Part shown: in pieces, positions 16,157 to 24,303 of the stretch | How positions within the stretch are numbered: the stretch's first letter is position 1 | Layout of the letters: each line of letters begins with the position of its first letter | DNA from: Butyrivibrio sp. | GTDB taxonomy: Bacteria; Bacillota; Clostridia; Lachnospirales; Lachnospiraceae | Direction of reading: 5' to 3' | DNA length: 64,000 bases | NCBI GenBank assembly: GCA_015056655.1 | Contig: SVFV01000014.1 | Span: 1 to 64,000, forward strand | Program-made: the position numbers and the translations under genes | The notes under the pieces: generated by a model | Databases searched by the model: none | What the model was told of the DNA's origin: nothing | Seen by the model: the letters and a program-made list of their open reading frames with translations, nothing else

Positions 16157-16940
16157 ATCTAACATACAGTCAGGATGTTGATAGCTTTGAGATTAAAATT
16201 TGCCTGCTATGTGAGTTTTAGGAATCATATTAAAGAAGCAAAAATGAGATTAAATATATGTGATGAAGGAGCAAAGGAAACAATGTCCTTTTTCTTTCCC
16301 CAAAAGGGACATAATAAAACTGGCTCTATGACAGCATTCTAGTTTAATTTCGAAATATCACAGAAAAAAGGAAATAAAAGTGACATATGAAAAACGTAGA
16401 TATTTCCAGCGCTTATAGGTTTTTTATGTATTTTATAGACGTTTATAGCTTATAAAATATTTTTTCTATTTCCTGTTTTTTGCTGTGATATTTCGATTTT
16501 GTAGTATAAAAATGTCTATAAAGTATGTAAAGTGTTGCAAACATAGATGAAATCTATAATTGCAGAGTGTACTTTTACTATTTCCAAAAGTACACAATCC
16601 TATATTGACTCAGCTAGTCAATTAGTGTATACTTAAGTTGTGAATCATTATTTTTCTGAGGAGTGCTCTTCGTGATGGAGGAGTGCTCCTTAAATTTTTT
16701 TAGAAAAAATGGGGTGATTTTTGTGTATTATGCCTTTACCATATATGGCTAATTTTTGTACAAGTTGTTTAATGGGACATATATGGGAATTGCAGTGTTT
16801 ATGTAGTTTTTGACGAAAACCCCAGTTTAGCCATATATGGTTAATCGATAATTTATGGTTTATATTAAGTTTGCTCAGTCCTAAGTCTTATGCTATTGTG
16901 TTGTTATAAACTTCTAAAATTTTATGAGAGGAGAAAAATA
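16157..16940. other. AT-rich intergenic region with origin-like repeats
   Basis: About 780 bp without a gene, upstream of the primase-helicase. It contains a long imperfect inverted repeat (perfect 14-bp ends TCGAAATATCACAG at 16350-16363 and its complement at 16483-16496). There is also a GTGTACTTTT/AAAAGTACAC hairpin near 16569-16597, ATTGACT/AGTCAAT near 16604-16621, a direct repeat GGAGTGCTC around 16660-16690, and CATATATGG three times (16740, 16778, 16832). Such iteron-like and AT-rich content next to an SF3 primase gene suggests the replication origin of the excised circle. Confidence 0.5.
16350..16496. repeat. 147-bp imperfect inverted repeat
   Basis: Left arm 16350-16379, right arm about 16463-16496. 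The outer 14 bp are perfect and are followed by a shared A-rich tract and GGAAATA. The 85-bp interior is AT rich and repeats the words GCTTATAG and TTTATAG. Confidence 0.65.
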
Positions 16941-18692
16941 ATGAATTCACAAAACTCTAGTACATCTAATAATCAAATCAATGGTGTTGTTGATATACCA
17001 CCTGACATTATTAAAGTTCCAAGTGTTATGCAAACAACAGTTCAAGCACAGGCTAGCTCAGGACTTAATTTTACAGAATCTAAAGACAAAGACAGGGTTA
17101 TAATGTCGGCAACTATGGATTTCTTTCAGACTCTTCCAAAACCAGCATCGTCATATACTGATTTGGAACTTAGGTATGGTTTATCAAATTATATTGCTGA
17201 TAAAATAAAATCTGTTAATGACACACTCCCTAAGTCTGTTGGTAAGATTAGAATGATACAATGTCTTCCTAATCAGTCTATCGCTGAATGTTTGCTTCAT
17301 AAATACATCATAAGATGTATTTCGTGGACAGGAAGTAGAGATGACAATAACTATGTAGGAATATATCAGGAAAGTGGCCCTGATGAAGGATTGTACGTTG
17401 GTTCTGATGCGGTGTTCACTAAGCTCGTCATTACCTATAAGTACGACTGTTCAATTAAAGACATAGAGGAAATCAGACATTTTCTGGAAAATCGTGCAGA
17501 ACTCGTTATACCGAACCCTGAACAGGACCTTATCGCTGTGAATAACGGTATACTTCATTATCCCACTAAGACCCTTAGACCTTTTACACCCGATATCTGT
17601 TTTACCAGAAAGTCCCGTGTGAATTATGTTACTGGTCCTACTCCGCCTCAAGTTCCAAGGATTACCATGGATGACGGCCTCATCTGGGATTTTGACGAAT
17701 GGATGGAGTCTCTCTCTGATAATGAGGAGATTGTAGACCTTCTCTGGCATGTACTTGGTGCTATCCTTAGGCCCAACGTCCGTTGGAACAAGATAGTATG
17801 CATGTATTCTCAGGTTGGTATGAATGGTAAGGGAACTCTCTGCGAACTTATGAAACAGCTTTGCGGTGAAGGAGCTTATGCATCAATAACCTTTGAGCAT
17901 TTTGCCAAAGATTCGTTCCTTACTCAGCTTATTACGGCTAATGCTGTAATTACTGATGAGAATGGAACCAATGACTATACAAAGAATGTGGCTAATCTAA
18001 AGGCCCTTGTTACAGGTGATAGTATCTCTATTGACCGTAAATACAAGCAGGCTCTTACATTCAGATATAATGGCCTTATAGTAGAATGCGTAAACGCACT
18101 GCCTAAAGCCGCTGACCAGACTGATTCCTTCTATAGAAGGTTTCTTATGATACCTTTTGAAAAGACATTCAAGGGTATTGAAAGAACATATATTAAGCAG
18201 GATTATCTACACAGACCTGAGGTTCTTGAGTATGTTCTCTGGAAGGTTATGAACATGCCTGATTATTATTCATTTAATGAACCCGATGCCTGCAAAGCTC
18301 TTCTTGCAGAATATAAAGAGGTCAATGACCCTGTGGTTCAGTTCGTTGAAGAGGTATTCCCTGAGCTTGTCTGGGATAAAGTGCCTCAAAGCTTTTTGTA
18401 TGACCTTTATCTTAAGTGGTGTACCAAGAATAATCCATCTGGGACTAAACTTGGGAAACAGAACTTCAATAGTAGGGTGAAACAGATAGTATCTGATGCT
18501 TACCCTGATGAGTGGGAATTCAAAAAAGATAGAGTTTGCATTGGTAATAACGATAATAGTAGACCTGAGCGCCTTATTGCTGAATATGGTCTTGATGACT
18601 GGAGAAATCCAACATATAAGGGCTGTGACATTGAGAAAGTATGCAAAACCAATTTTAAGCCCTATTATAAGGGCTGTTATATAAAAAAGTAG
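16941..18692 (+). CDS. phage/plasmid P4-type primase-helicase (SF3 helicase)
   Basis: A 583-residue D5/P4-type replication protein. The SF3 helicase core is visible: YSQVGMNGKGTLCELM (Walker A with GKGT), ANAVITDENG (Walker B region) and VECVNALPKAADQTDSFYRRFLMIPF (motif C and arginine finger). It is preceded by a D5-N-like region beginning EIVDLLWHVLGAILRP. The C-terminal 100 residues resemble the primase C-terminal domain (VPQSFLYDLYLKWCTKNNPSGTKLG). The N-terminal 60 residues are Ser/Gln rich. A primase catalytic motif is not evident, so it may act only as helicase. The start is the ATG at 16941 after GAGAGGAG. It suggests the excised element replicates autonomously. Confidence 0.85.
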   Translation: MNSQNSSTSNNQINGVVDIPPDIIKVPSVMQTTVQAQASSGLNFTESKDKDRVIMSATMDFFQTLPKPASSYTDLELRYGLSNYIADKIKSVNDTLPKSVGKIRMIQCLPNQSIAECLLHKYIIRCISWTGSRDDNNYVGIYQESGPDEGLYVGSDAVFTKLVITYKYDCSIKDIEEIRHFLENRAELVIPNPEQDLIAVNNGILHYPTKTLRPFTPDICFTRKSRVNYVTGPTPPQVPRITMDDGLIWDFDEWMESLSDNEEIVDLLWHVLGAILRPNVRWNKIVCMYSQVGMNGKGTLCELMKQLCGEGAYASITFEHFAKDSFLTQLITANAVITDENGTNDYTKNVANLKALVTGDSISIDRKYKQALTFRYNGLIVECVNALPKAADQTDSFYRRFLMIPFEKTFKGIERTYIKQDYLHRPEVLEYVLWKVMNMPDYYSFNEPDACKALLAEYKEVNDPVVQFVEEVFPELVWDKVPQSFLYDLYLKWCTKNNPSGTKLGKQNFNSRVKQIVSDAYPDEWEFKKDRVCIGNNDNSRPERLIAEYGLDDWRNPTYKGCDIEKVCKTNFKPYYKGCYIKK

Positions 18693-18708
18693 TAAGCATG
18701 TGTAATCT

Positions 18709-18740
18709 AAAGGACTGTCAACTATATGGCAGTCCTTTTA
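18709..18740 (+). terminator. terminator of the primase-helicase gene
   Basis: AAAGGACTG pairs with CAGTCCTTT around a 12-nt loop, followed by TATATT. It is the last gene-related feature inside the right end of the element. Confidence 0.8.
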
Positions 18741-18822
18741 TATTGAAAAAGAGCACAGGTATTTTACCTATGCTCTAATTCACACTCTATCGCGAAGCCA
18801 CCCCTTAGAATATAAATTCTTA

Positions 18823-18849
18823 GGTTCTCAACTTCGCGGCCGCGTGCGG
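18823..18849. other. attR-type junction of the mobile element
   Basis: Arm GGTTCTCAACTTCGCGGC, spacer CGC, then GTGCGG, which is also the 3' end of the minus-strand tRNA-Leu. The sequence to the left also forms a hairpin (CGCGAAG ... CTTCGCG, 18791-18838). Confidence 0.7.
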
Positions 18850-18928
18850 AAGATGGGACTTGAACCCACACGATGTAGCCATCACAAGATCCTTAGTCTT
18901 GCTCGTCTGCCAATTCCGACACTTCCGC
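18845..18928 (-). tRNA. tRNA-Leu (anticodon AAG)
   Basis: An 84-nt class II tRNA: acceptor GCGGAAG/CTTCCGC, D arm with AATTGGCAGAC, anticodon stem CAAGA/TCTTG with loop CTAAGGA (anticodon AAG), long variable arm GATG/CATC, T loop GGTTCAAGTCC, discriminator A, and no encoded CCA. It is identical over its full length to the copy at 44101-44184. Its 3' end is the integration site of the mobile element, which leaves the gene intact but separates it from its terminator. Confidence 0.95.
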
Positions 18929-18976
18929 ATCTATCTAGTTTTGTTGCCGCCGCTGTTCATCAGCGACAGCTTCTAT

Positions 18977-19004
18977 ATAATATCAAATTCACAGAAATAG
19001 TCAA
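18977..19004 (-). promoter_or_regulatory. promoter of tRNA-Leu(AAG)
   Basis: TTGACT (18999-19004) and TATTAT (18977-18982) with 16-nt spacing on the minus strand, about 50 nt before the tRNA 5' end. Confidence 0.65.
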
Positions 19005-19078
19005 CACCTTTTTTCAAAAATCGTTAAAAAATTTCTTTATGTGCTGTATTCCGATATACCATATATGTTGAAATCCGC

Positions 19079-19861
19079 TCAAAATGCGAGTTTACCGCCA
19101 ATTAAGTCCCTCAAAATTCCAAAGCATTCTCTCACCATATTATTTGGTATGAACCTAAATTGCATATATGCAGCTATCCCACAAACCTCAGAATTTGTTA
19201 TTTTTTTCGCCAGATGTACTCCCCTGAACACATGAAATCCATTTGTGACAATTCCTATTTTCAATTCTTCCTCATTTTCACCACTCTCTCGAATTATCTC
19301 CATGGCATTCCTGATATTAGCTTCTGTATCCATAGACTGCGTTTCAGCAATTACTCTTTCTGGTGACACTCCCAATGACAAAAGGTATTCTCTTCCGCCT
19401 TCGCCCTCGCTAACGCTTTCATTTGCCCCTTTTCCGCCTGTTGTTATGCAAATGGCATCTTCATTTCCTTCCAAATATTCCTTTGCCTTCTGAAGCCTGT
19501 ATTTGTAAATAACGCTAGGCCCTGAGCTTCTCATCTGCGCTCCAAGCACTATTACGTAATCCAATCCTTCTTCTCCCTTATCAAAAAAATGAGACAAAAT
19601 AGCTATCTGGCATGCACCAAAAACAATTACAACAACGCCTATAACAACATAGGAGATTCTCCTCACAAGAGAAGGAACCCTTCCCCATCTTCCATTCAAA
19701 GAAAACCAAAAGCAAATCGCAAAGAACGCTGCTCCACAAAGCCATATTGCAAATGAGAAAGTACCACTCCTAACAAGAAAAACCATTACAGCATACAAAA
19801 AACAAAAGACCGAAAAGGCAATCCATAAGATGCCTATTCCCCAGCTTCTATTCCTTTTCAT
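19079..19861 (-). CDS. YdcF-like (DUF218) membrane protein
   Basis: A 260-residue protein with three predicted membrane segments in the first 95 residues. The DUF218/YdcF domain follows: DYVIVLGAQ near residue 105, CITTGGKGANE, and IAETQSMDTEANIRNAMEII, ending in TNGFHVFRGVHLAKK. These match the conserved VLG, TGG, E/S-T-x-N and T...H positions. Family members are envelope proteins linked to cell-wall or surface-polymer processes (SanA/YdcF); the biochemical activity is not settled. The start at 19861 is preferred since GGGAGG precedes it; a TTG at 19879 would remove that spacing. It follows the CapA-like gene by 24 nt, so an envelope-related operon is likely. Confidence 0.8.
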   Translation of the reverse strand: MKRNRSWGIGILWIAFSVFCFLYAVMVFLVRSGTFSFAIWLCGAAFFAICFWFSLNGRWGRVPSLVRRISYVVIGVVVIVFGACQIAILSHFFDKGEEGLDYVIVLGAQMRSSGPSVIYKYRLQKAKEYLEGNEDAICITTGGKGANESVSEGEGGREYLLSLGVSPERVIAETQSMDTEANIRNAMEIIRESGENEEELKIGIVTNGFHVFRGVHLAKKITNSEVCGIAAYMQFRFIPNNMVRECFGILRDLIGGKLAF

Positions 19862-19885
19862 CCCAAATAATCCTCCCAATTGCCA

Positions 19886-20950
19886 TCAATACCAGTTTTT
19901 GCCCCAAACCTTATTACAAAGCTCCTCACAAGCGCCTTTTGAAAATGATGGATCCTGCGCTATAATTTCATTCTTTAAAGCCATGTCCTCCGTATATTCG
20001 GATAAGGGATACACCTTCACGTTCTCATGTCCAGATTCCACATGGCATACCAGAGCCTCTACTCCGTAGTCACTTACATGTGTATCTCCATTAAATCCTT
20101 TTCTTATGGTAACCTTTGCCATGCCACCAACCATTCGGTTAGTTACGCTATCTCCAGTGCCAGATGTCCAGTTCACAAAATTACCAAGAGAATAATAAAC
20201 AAGCATATCCCCATCTCCATGATTGTTGGTACGTCTAGCCATCTCATCATCCAAAAAATCCACAGGCTCTATCACATGAGGATGCGTTCCTAAAATAAGA
20301 TCAGCGCCGCCTTCCCTAAAAATCTCCATCCAGTACTCCTGGTTATCGTCAGGCTCTAGTCTGTACTCGGTTCCCCAGTGCGGACATACTATGGTAAAAT
20401 CAGCGTTATTTTCCGCATATTCGAGATCTTTCTTTATCTTTGACTCATCCAGCATATCCACAGCATAAGGCATGTCCTGTGGCATGGAAATGCCATTTGT
20501 GCCATAGGTGTAATTCAGAACTGCAATTCTTATTCCATTCTTTTCAATGATAGTAACTTCATCCTTATCTGCCTGACTCTTATTTATTCCAACAACAGTC
20601 ATATCAGGGTGGTTTTCCTCCCAATAAGAAAGAGTATTCTGAACACCCTTTTTGCCTTTATCCAAAGCATGATTAGTGGCGTGGCATACAACGTCAAAGC
20701 CTGCATCCGTAAGGGCGTCGCCAATCTCATAAGGCGCATTAAAAGCAGGATATCCTGATACCCCTAGTTCCTCTCCGCCAATAATAACCTCCTGATTCAC
20801 AAGGGCAATATCAGCTGCGCTTATCTCTTCCTTCATTTCGGAAAAGATAAAGTCAAAATCATATTCACCATTTTCATTCCTAGCAGCCTCTTCTACCGGA
20901 GTGTGCAAAAGCACATCCCCAACCATTGCAATCTCTACAACTCCAACCAT
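19886..20950 (-). CDS. CapA/PgsA-like poly-gamma-glutamate-type metallophosphatase
   Basis: A 354-residue CapA-family protein (calcineurin-like fold). Motifs include VGDVLLH (first metal ligands), ALVNQEVIIGGE (N-x-E), ATNHALDKGKKG (GxNH-like), CPHWGTEY (H-W-G) and GTHPHVIEP (HxH), followed by YYSLGNFV. The family includes proteins needed for capsule poly-gamma-glutamate export and related surface polymers. Relatives usually carry an N-terminal anchor or signal; here the domain begins at residue 4 and the start has a GAGGAAC site, so the protein appears cytosolic or its signal has been lost. It lies upstream of the YdcF-like gene. Confidence 0.8.
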   Translation of the reverse strand: MVGVVEIAMVGDVLLHTPVEEAARNENGEYDFDFIFSEMKEEISAADIALVNQEVIIGGEELGVSGYPAFNAPYEIGDALTDAGFDVVCHATNHALDKGKKGVQNTLSYWEENHPDMTVVGINKSQADKDEVTIIEKNGIRIAVLNYTYGTNGISMPQDMPYAVDMLDESKIKKDLEYAENNADFTIVCPHWGTEYRLEPDDNQEYWMEIFREGGADLILGTHPHVIEPVDFLDDEMARRTNNHGDGDMLVYYSLGNFVNWTSGTGDSVTNRMVGGMAKVTIRKGFNGDTHVSDYGVEALVCHVESGHENVKVYPLSEYTEDMALKNEIIAQDPSFSKGACEELCNKVWGKNWY

Positions 20951-20999
20951 CTTTGTTCCTCAAAACATAATTAAAAAATTTATCTATCATATTATAACA

Positions 21000-21025
21000 G
21001 GCCAAAGCGAATTATCACTTTGGCC
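21000..21025 (-). terminator. hairpin between the secreted Fn3 and CapA-like genes
   Basis: GGCCAAAG pairs with CTTTGGCC across an 10-nt loop. The T run after it on the minus strand is weak, so termination may be partial. Confidence 0.55.
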
Positions 21026-21048
21026 CATATCATTTACACTATTATAAC

Positions 21049-22158
21049 TTATTTTACAATTATCTTTTTGGTCTTTGACCAGTCTGAGAAGTATTTTACT
21101 CCATCCTTTTCAACAAAAGCTCTGACCTGAACATAGTAGTTCTTGTTCTTTTTTAATTTAGTCAGATTATATCCGATATTTTTTCCAATTCTGGTTACTT
21201 TATTCTCGGAAATAGTCTTTGTCTTTGTTGTCTTCTTAGTAAATTTTTTGCTTGTTGAATATCTGATCTGATAACCATCAGCACCCTTTACTTCTTTAAA
21301 GGTTGTAAGAACCTTGTTCTTAGCCTTTACCTTGAGCTTTTTAATTGCTGATTTCTGTACTTTGGTGGTACTTAAAGTGAAGTCGTATTTAGCAATACCT
21401 CCGCCCTTATAAACCTTGAACATATATGTTCCGGCAGGCAGATAGTAATCTGTTTCTATAATATGCTCCTCATCGATATCACAGTAGCAGGTAAAGAAGC
21501 CGTAACTCTTCTGAAGATCTCCATCAAGCATATTACAATCTACATATTTACCGATAGCTTTAAACCTCATCTTACAATAAGTAGCTTCACTTAGTGTGAA
21601 CTTATACCAGTCAGCATCATCAGATAAAGTTAATGAATCCGCATGATTCTTTCCCAAGGTAAGAGTCTTAGGATTGTTGTAGCTATCCTTAGGTGTATTC
21701 TTACCATAGCTCTCATATCTGGTTTTCATCTGATACTGTGCATCTTTATCCCATTTTGTAGTTCTCTTCATCATAATAGCAACTACATACTTTCCAGCAG
21801 AAAGCGTGTACTTATATACTGAAGTCTCATCTTCTTTATTCATGAAGTAGCAGAAATCAAGACACTCATCCGGCTTATCATACGCAAATATTTCGAAGTT
21901 ACAGTCAGCAACATTGTAGCCTGTCAAATAAAAAGTAACCTTTCCATCATAAGGAACATCAAGTGTGTAATAGTGGTTTTTTTCTGCTGCAATGGATTTA
22001 AGTCCTGTGTCACCGCCATCAACTGCAAGCGCAGGTCCATTGTAAAATGCATTTTCGTAAGCGTGTACTGTTAAAAAATTTCCTGAATAACTCCCCATAG
22101 CACCTACCGAAAGAACTCCGGCCAGGAAAAGTGCCAAAAACTTTGATACTCTCTTCAT
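21049..22158 (-). CDS. secreted protein with beta-sandwich repeats and C-terminal Fn3-like domain
   Basis: A 369-residue exported protein. The start at 22158 follows GAGGGA and gives a clean signal peptide (FLALFLAGVLSVGAM... ending VHA). Two PPC-like beta-sandwich segments follow: one ends YTLSAGKYVVAIMM (residues about 130) and the other has DADWYKFTLSEATYCKMRFKA and YYLPAGTYMFKVYKGG. The C-terminal 90 residues form a fibronectin-III-like domain (VKGADGYQIRYSTSKKF...KNYYVQVRAF). There is no catalytic domain or anchor, so it is a carbohydrate- or protein-binding secreted protein of unknown target. It shares the C-terminal module type with the CAP protein at 51.9-53.2 kb. Confidence 0.75.
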   Translation of the reverse strand: MKRVSKFLALFLAGVLSVGAMGSYSGNFLTVHAYENAFYNGPALAVDGGDTGLKSIAAEKNHYYTLDVPYDGKVTFYLTGYNVADCNFEIFAYDKPDECLDFCYFMNKEDETSVYKYTLSAGKYVVAIMMKRTTKWDKDAQYQMKTRYESYGKNTPKDSYNNPKTLTLGKNHADSLTLSDDADWYKFTLSEATYCKMRFKAIGKYVDCNMLDGDLQKSYGFFTCYCDIDEEHIIETDYYLPAGTYMFKVYKGGGIAKYDFTLSTTKVQKSAIKKLKVKAKNKVLTTFKEVKGADGYQIRYSTSKKFTKKTTKTKTISENKVTRIGKNIGYNLTKLKKNKNYYVQVRAFVEKDGVKYFSDWSKTKKIIVK

Positions 22159-22322
22159 ACCATTCCCTCTTTTCTGTTTTATTCCCCCAAATAAGCAGAT
22201 CTTTAAAACATCTCCCTGCTCCATATATAACAAAAGGAGCAGGCCCCAAAATCAGTAAAAACCCACTCCCCTATTATATTTGCTTTAAGCGTATTATTCA
22301 ATTAATTGTTACTAAATAACGA

Positions 22323-23222
22323 TTATTCTTTAACACCACCAATAGTAAGACCAGTAACGAAATATCTCTGAAGGAACGGATACAGACAAACTATGGGAAG
22401 CATTGTTGCAACCGTAACCGCAGCACGAATTGTTATAGGTGTGATGGTATTAGCACCGTTCTTAGCGTTTTCAGCACTACCACTCTGCTGCATTACTGAT
22501 GAAAGAAGCTTCATGAGCTCGTACTGAAGTGTGGTGTACTCTGTCTTCATACGGTTATACAGCATTGCATCAAACCATGAGTTCCACTGCCAAACTGCTA
22601 TAAACAGAGCGATTGTTGCATATACAGGCTTACTAAGAGGAGAAATGATATCCTTGAAGATTGTGAAATATCCAGCACCATCAAGCTGTGCAGATTCTTC
22701 CAAACTCTCCGGAATTCCTTCCATATATGTTCTCATTACGAGCATATTGAAGGCACTTATCATTCCAGGAACCCAGTATACATGGAATGTACCTGTAAGA
22801 CCAAGGTTCTTGTAAAGAAGGAATGTAGGAATCATTCCACCATTTACATACATAGTAATAACCCAGAACAATGACAACTGTGATCTGAACAAAAATCTCT
22901 TTCTACTAACTACAAATGCAAGAAGCGCATTCATAAAAAGAGATGTAATTGTTGCTACAACAGTTCTTAATACTGTAATTTTGGCGCCAACCCAGATGTT
23001 CTGCATTGCAAATACAGTCTGGTAGTTCTTCATGGAAAACTTGCGGGGCCATAAATAAATTCCGCCTCTTACGGCATCAATACCGTCATTGAATGACAGT
23101 GCAACCGTATTAAGAACAGGATAAAGTGTTACTACTACAAAAAGGAACAGGAACACTACGACAAATATCTCAAATATTACGTCGCTTATCGGTTTTCTTA
23201 CACTATACTCTTTCTCATTCAT
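22323..23222 (-). CDS. carbohydrate ABC transporter permease, LplC-type
   Basis: A 299-residue permease of the CUT1 family with about six membrane segments. The EAA loop is visible: EESAQLDGAGYFTIFKDIISPLSKP, where the permease contacts its ATPase. The ending YPFLQRYFVTGLTIGGVKE is characteristic of the LplC/YtcP branch, which imports oligosaccharides derived from plant or host glycans. It is the last gene of the locus, 15 nt after the partner permease. No ATPase gene is nearby; such systems usually share a housekeeping MsmX-type ATPase. Confidence 0.9.
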   Translation of the reverse strand: MNEKEYSVRKPISDVIFEIFVVVFLFLFVVVTLYPVLNTVALSFNDGIDAVRGGIYLWPRKFSMKNYQTVFAMQNIWVGAKITVLRTVVATITSLFMNALLAFVVSRKRFLFRSQLSLFWVITMYVNGGMIPTFLLYKNLGLTGTFHVYWVPGMISAFNMLVMRTYMEGIPESLEESAQLDGAGYFTIFKDIISPLSKPVYATIALFIAVWQWNSWFDAMLYNRMKTEYTTLQYELMKLLSSVMQQSGSAENAKNGANTITPITIRAAVTVATMLPIVCLYPFLQRYFVTGLTIGGVKE

Positions 23223-23237
23223 CGTTTGCTCCTCCTA

Positions 23238-24179
23238 TTAGAATAATCTCTGCTCGCTATATCTTTTTGCCATAGAGTTAGCTATAACGATGATTGCGAT
23301 ACTAACTGCACTCTTAAACAATCCCGCTGCTGTACCAAGAGAGTAATCGTTCTGTGAAATACCCCATTTAAGTACGTAGATATCAATGGTCTGTGATACA
23401 GACTGTACAAGTCCGTTACCAAGAAGGTACTGTACTTCAAATCCTGCATTTAACACATTACCCACGTTCATAAGAAGAAGTATTAAAAATGTAGGCTTTA
23501 TGCCGGGGAAAGTAATATATCTGATCTTTTGCAATCTGTCTGCGCCATCAATGGAAGCTGCTTCATACAAGGCAGGATCAATTGCTGTGATAGCTGCCAG
23601 ATAGATTATTGCATTCCATCCTGTCTCCTTCCAGCAGTTAGCAAATGCTACTATCGGCCAGAAGTACTTCGGATATGCAAAAAAGTTAATTGCCTGATCT
23701 ATGAATCCAAATCTCATTAAAAGATCGTTTATGATACCTGTAGAAGACAGGGAAACATGCAAAATACTTGTAACAACGATCCATGATAAGAAATGGGGAA
23801 GGTAAGAGATTGTCTGAATGGGCTTTTTGATCCATGCCCTTCTAACCTCATTTAATACAATTGCAAATAAAACTGCCATTATGGTTGTGGTAACAAGGTT
23901 AATTACACCCATCGCAAAGGTGTTTCTGATTACCTTGAGGAATACCTCATCTCCAAAAAGGAACTTAAACTTATCAAGACCAACGAATTTGGAACCGAGA
24001 AGTCCATTCTTTGGTTTAAAATTCTGAAAAGCCATTATCCAGCCTGTAAGCGGCCAGTAATAGAATATGATACCGTACACAACTACAACAAGCGATACAC
24101 CAATAAGAAACTTCTGACGCTTCATTTCTTTAAGTGTGGCCTTCATATCCATTTTTTTGCGCGTATTATTCGGGGCCAT
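23238..24179 (-). CDS. carbohydrate ABC transporter permease, LplB-type
   Basis: A 313-residue CUT1 permease with six predicted membrane segments. The EAA loop reads YEAASIDGADRLQKIRYITFP. The start region (ITGxxLVVVYGIIFYYWPL, then GWIMAFQNFKPKNG) and the C-terminal SEQRLF fit the LplB/YtcP partner. It sits between the lipoprotein gene and the second permease. A terminator hairpin upstream probably makes it less abundant than the binding protein. Confidence 0.9.
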   Translation of the reverse strand: MAPNNTRKKMDMKATLKEMKRQKFLIGVSLVVVVYGIIFYYWPLTGWIMAFQNFKPKNGLLGSKFVGLDKFKFLFGDEVFLKVIRNTFAMGVINLVTTTIMAVLFAIVLNEVRRAWIKKPIQTISYLPHFLSWIVVTSILHVSLSSTGIINDLLMRFGFIDQAINFFAYPKYFWPIVAFANCWKETGWNAIIYLAAITAIDPALYEAASIDGADRLQKIRYITFPGIKPTFLILLLMNVGNVLNAGFEVQYLLGNGLVQSVSQTIDIYVLKWGISQNDYSLGTAAGLFKSAVSIAIIVIANSMAKRYSEQRLF

Positions 24180-24221
24180 ATTTCCACTCCTATTACTCTT
24201 TTTTCCAGCATTTTGCTATAA

Positions 24222-24262
24222 AAAAGGCAGCAACATTGTCTGCGCCGCAGTTGCTGCCTTTT
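24222..24262 (-). terminator. intercistronic terminator between binding protein and permease genes
   Basis: AAAGGCAGCAAC pairs with GTTGCTGCCTT, followed on the minus strand by TTTTTTATAG. Located between the lipoprotein stop and the first permease start, it should allow only part of transcription to reach the permeases. Confidence 0.8.
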
Positions 24263-24303
24263 CATAATGCTTTTAAATCTATCTGTTATCGTCTTGTTGC
24301 AAA

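Larger units (their letters stand above)
4049..18849. mobile_element. integrated mobilizable element with serine recombinase, about 14.8 kb
   Basis: Both ends carry GTGCGG (4049-4054 and 18844-18849), the 3' end of tRNA-Leu(AAG). Just inside each copy, after a 3-nt spacer, lie inverted arms: GCCGCGAAGTAGTAGAACC at 4058-4076 and GGTTCTCAACTTCGCGGC at 18823-18840. Joined ends give a 49-bp symmetric site of the size used as attP by large serine integrases. Cargo includes the recombinase at the left end, a kinase module, two leucine-rich-repeat-type proteins, a RHH protein, a resolvase, MobC plus relaxase, a ClpX-like ATPase and a primase-helicase at the right end. There are no type IV secretion genes, so transfer would need a helper. 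Boundaries are inferred from sequence symmetry. Confidence 0.8.

Noticed and set aside
3864..18857. TGCGGAAGATGGG repeats as a classical tRNA-type direct repeat bounding the mobile element
   Set aside because: The 13-bp copy at 3864 is one of several tRNA-3'-end copies in that region. The GTGCGG pair at 4049/18844 with symmetric arms gives a better boundary and explains the recombinase tail and the displaced terminator.
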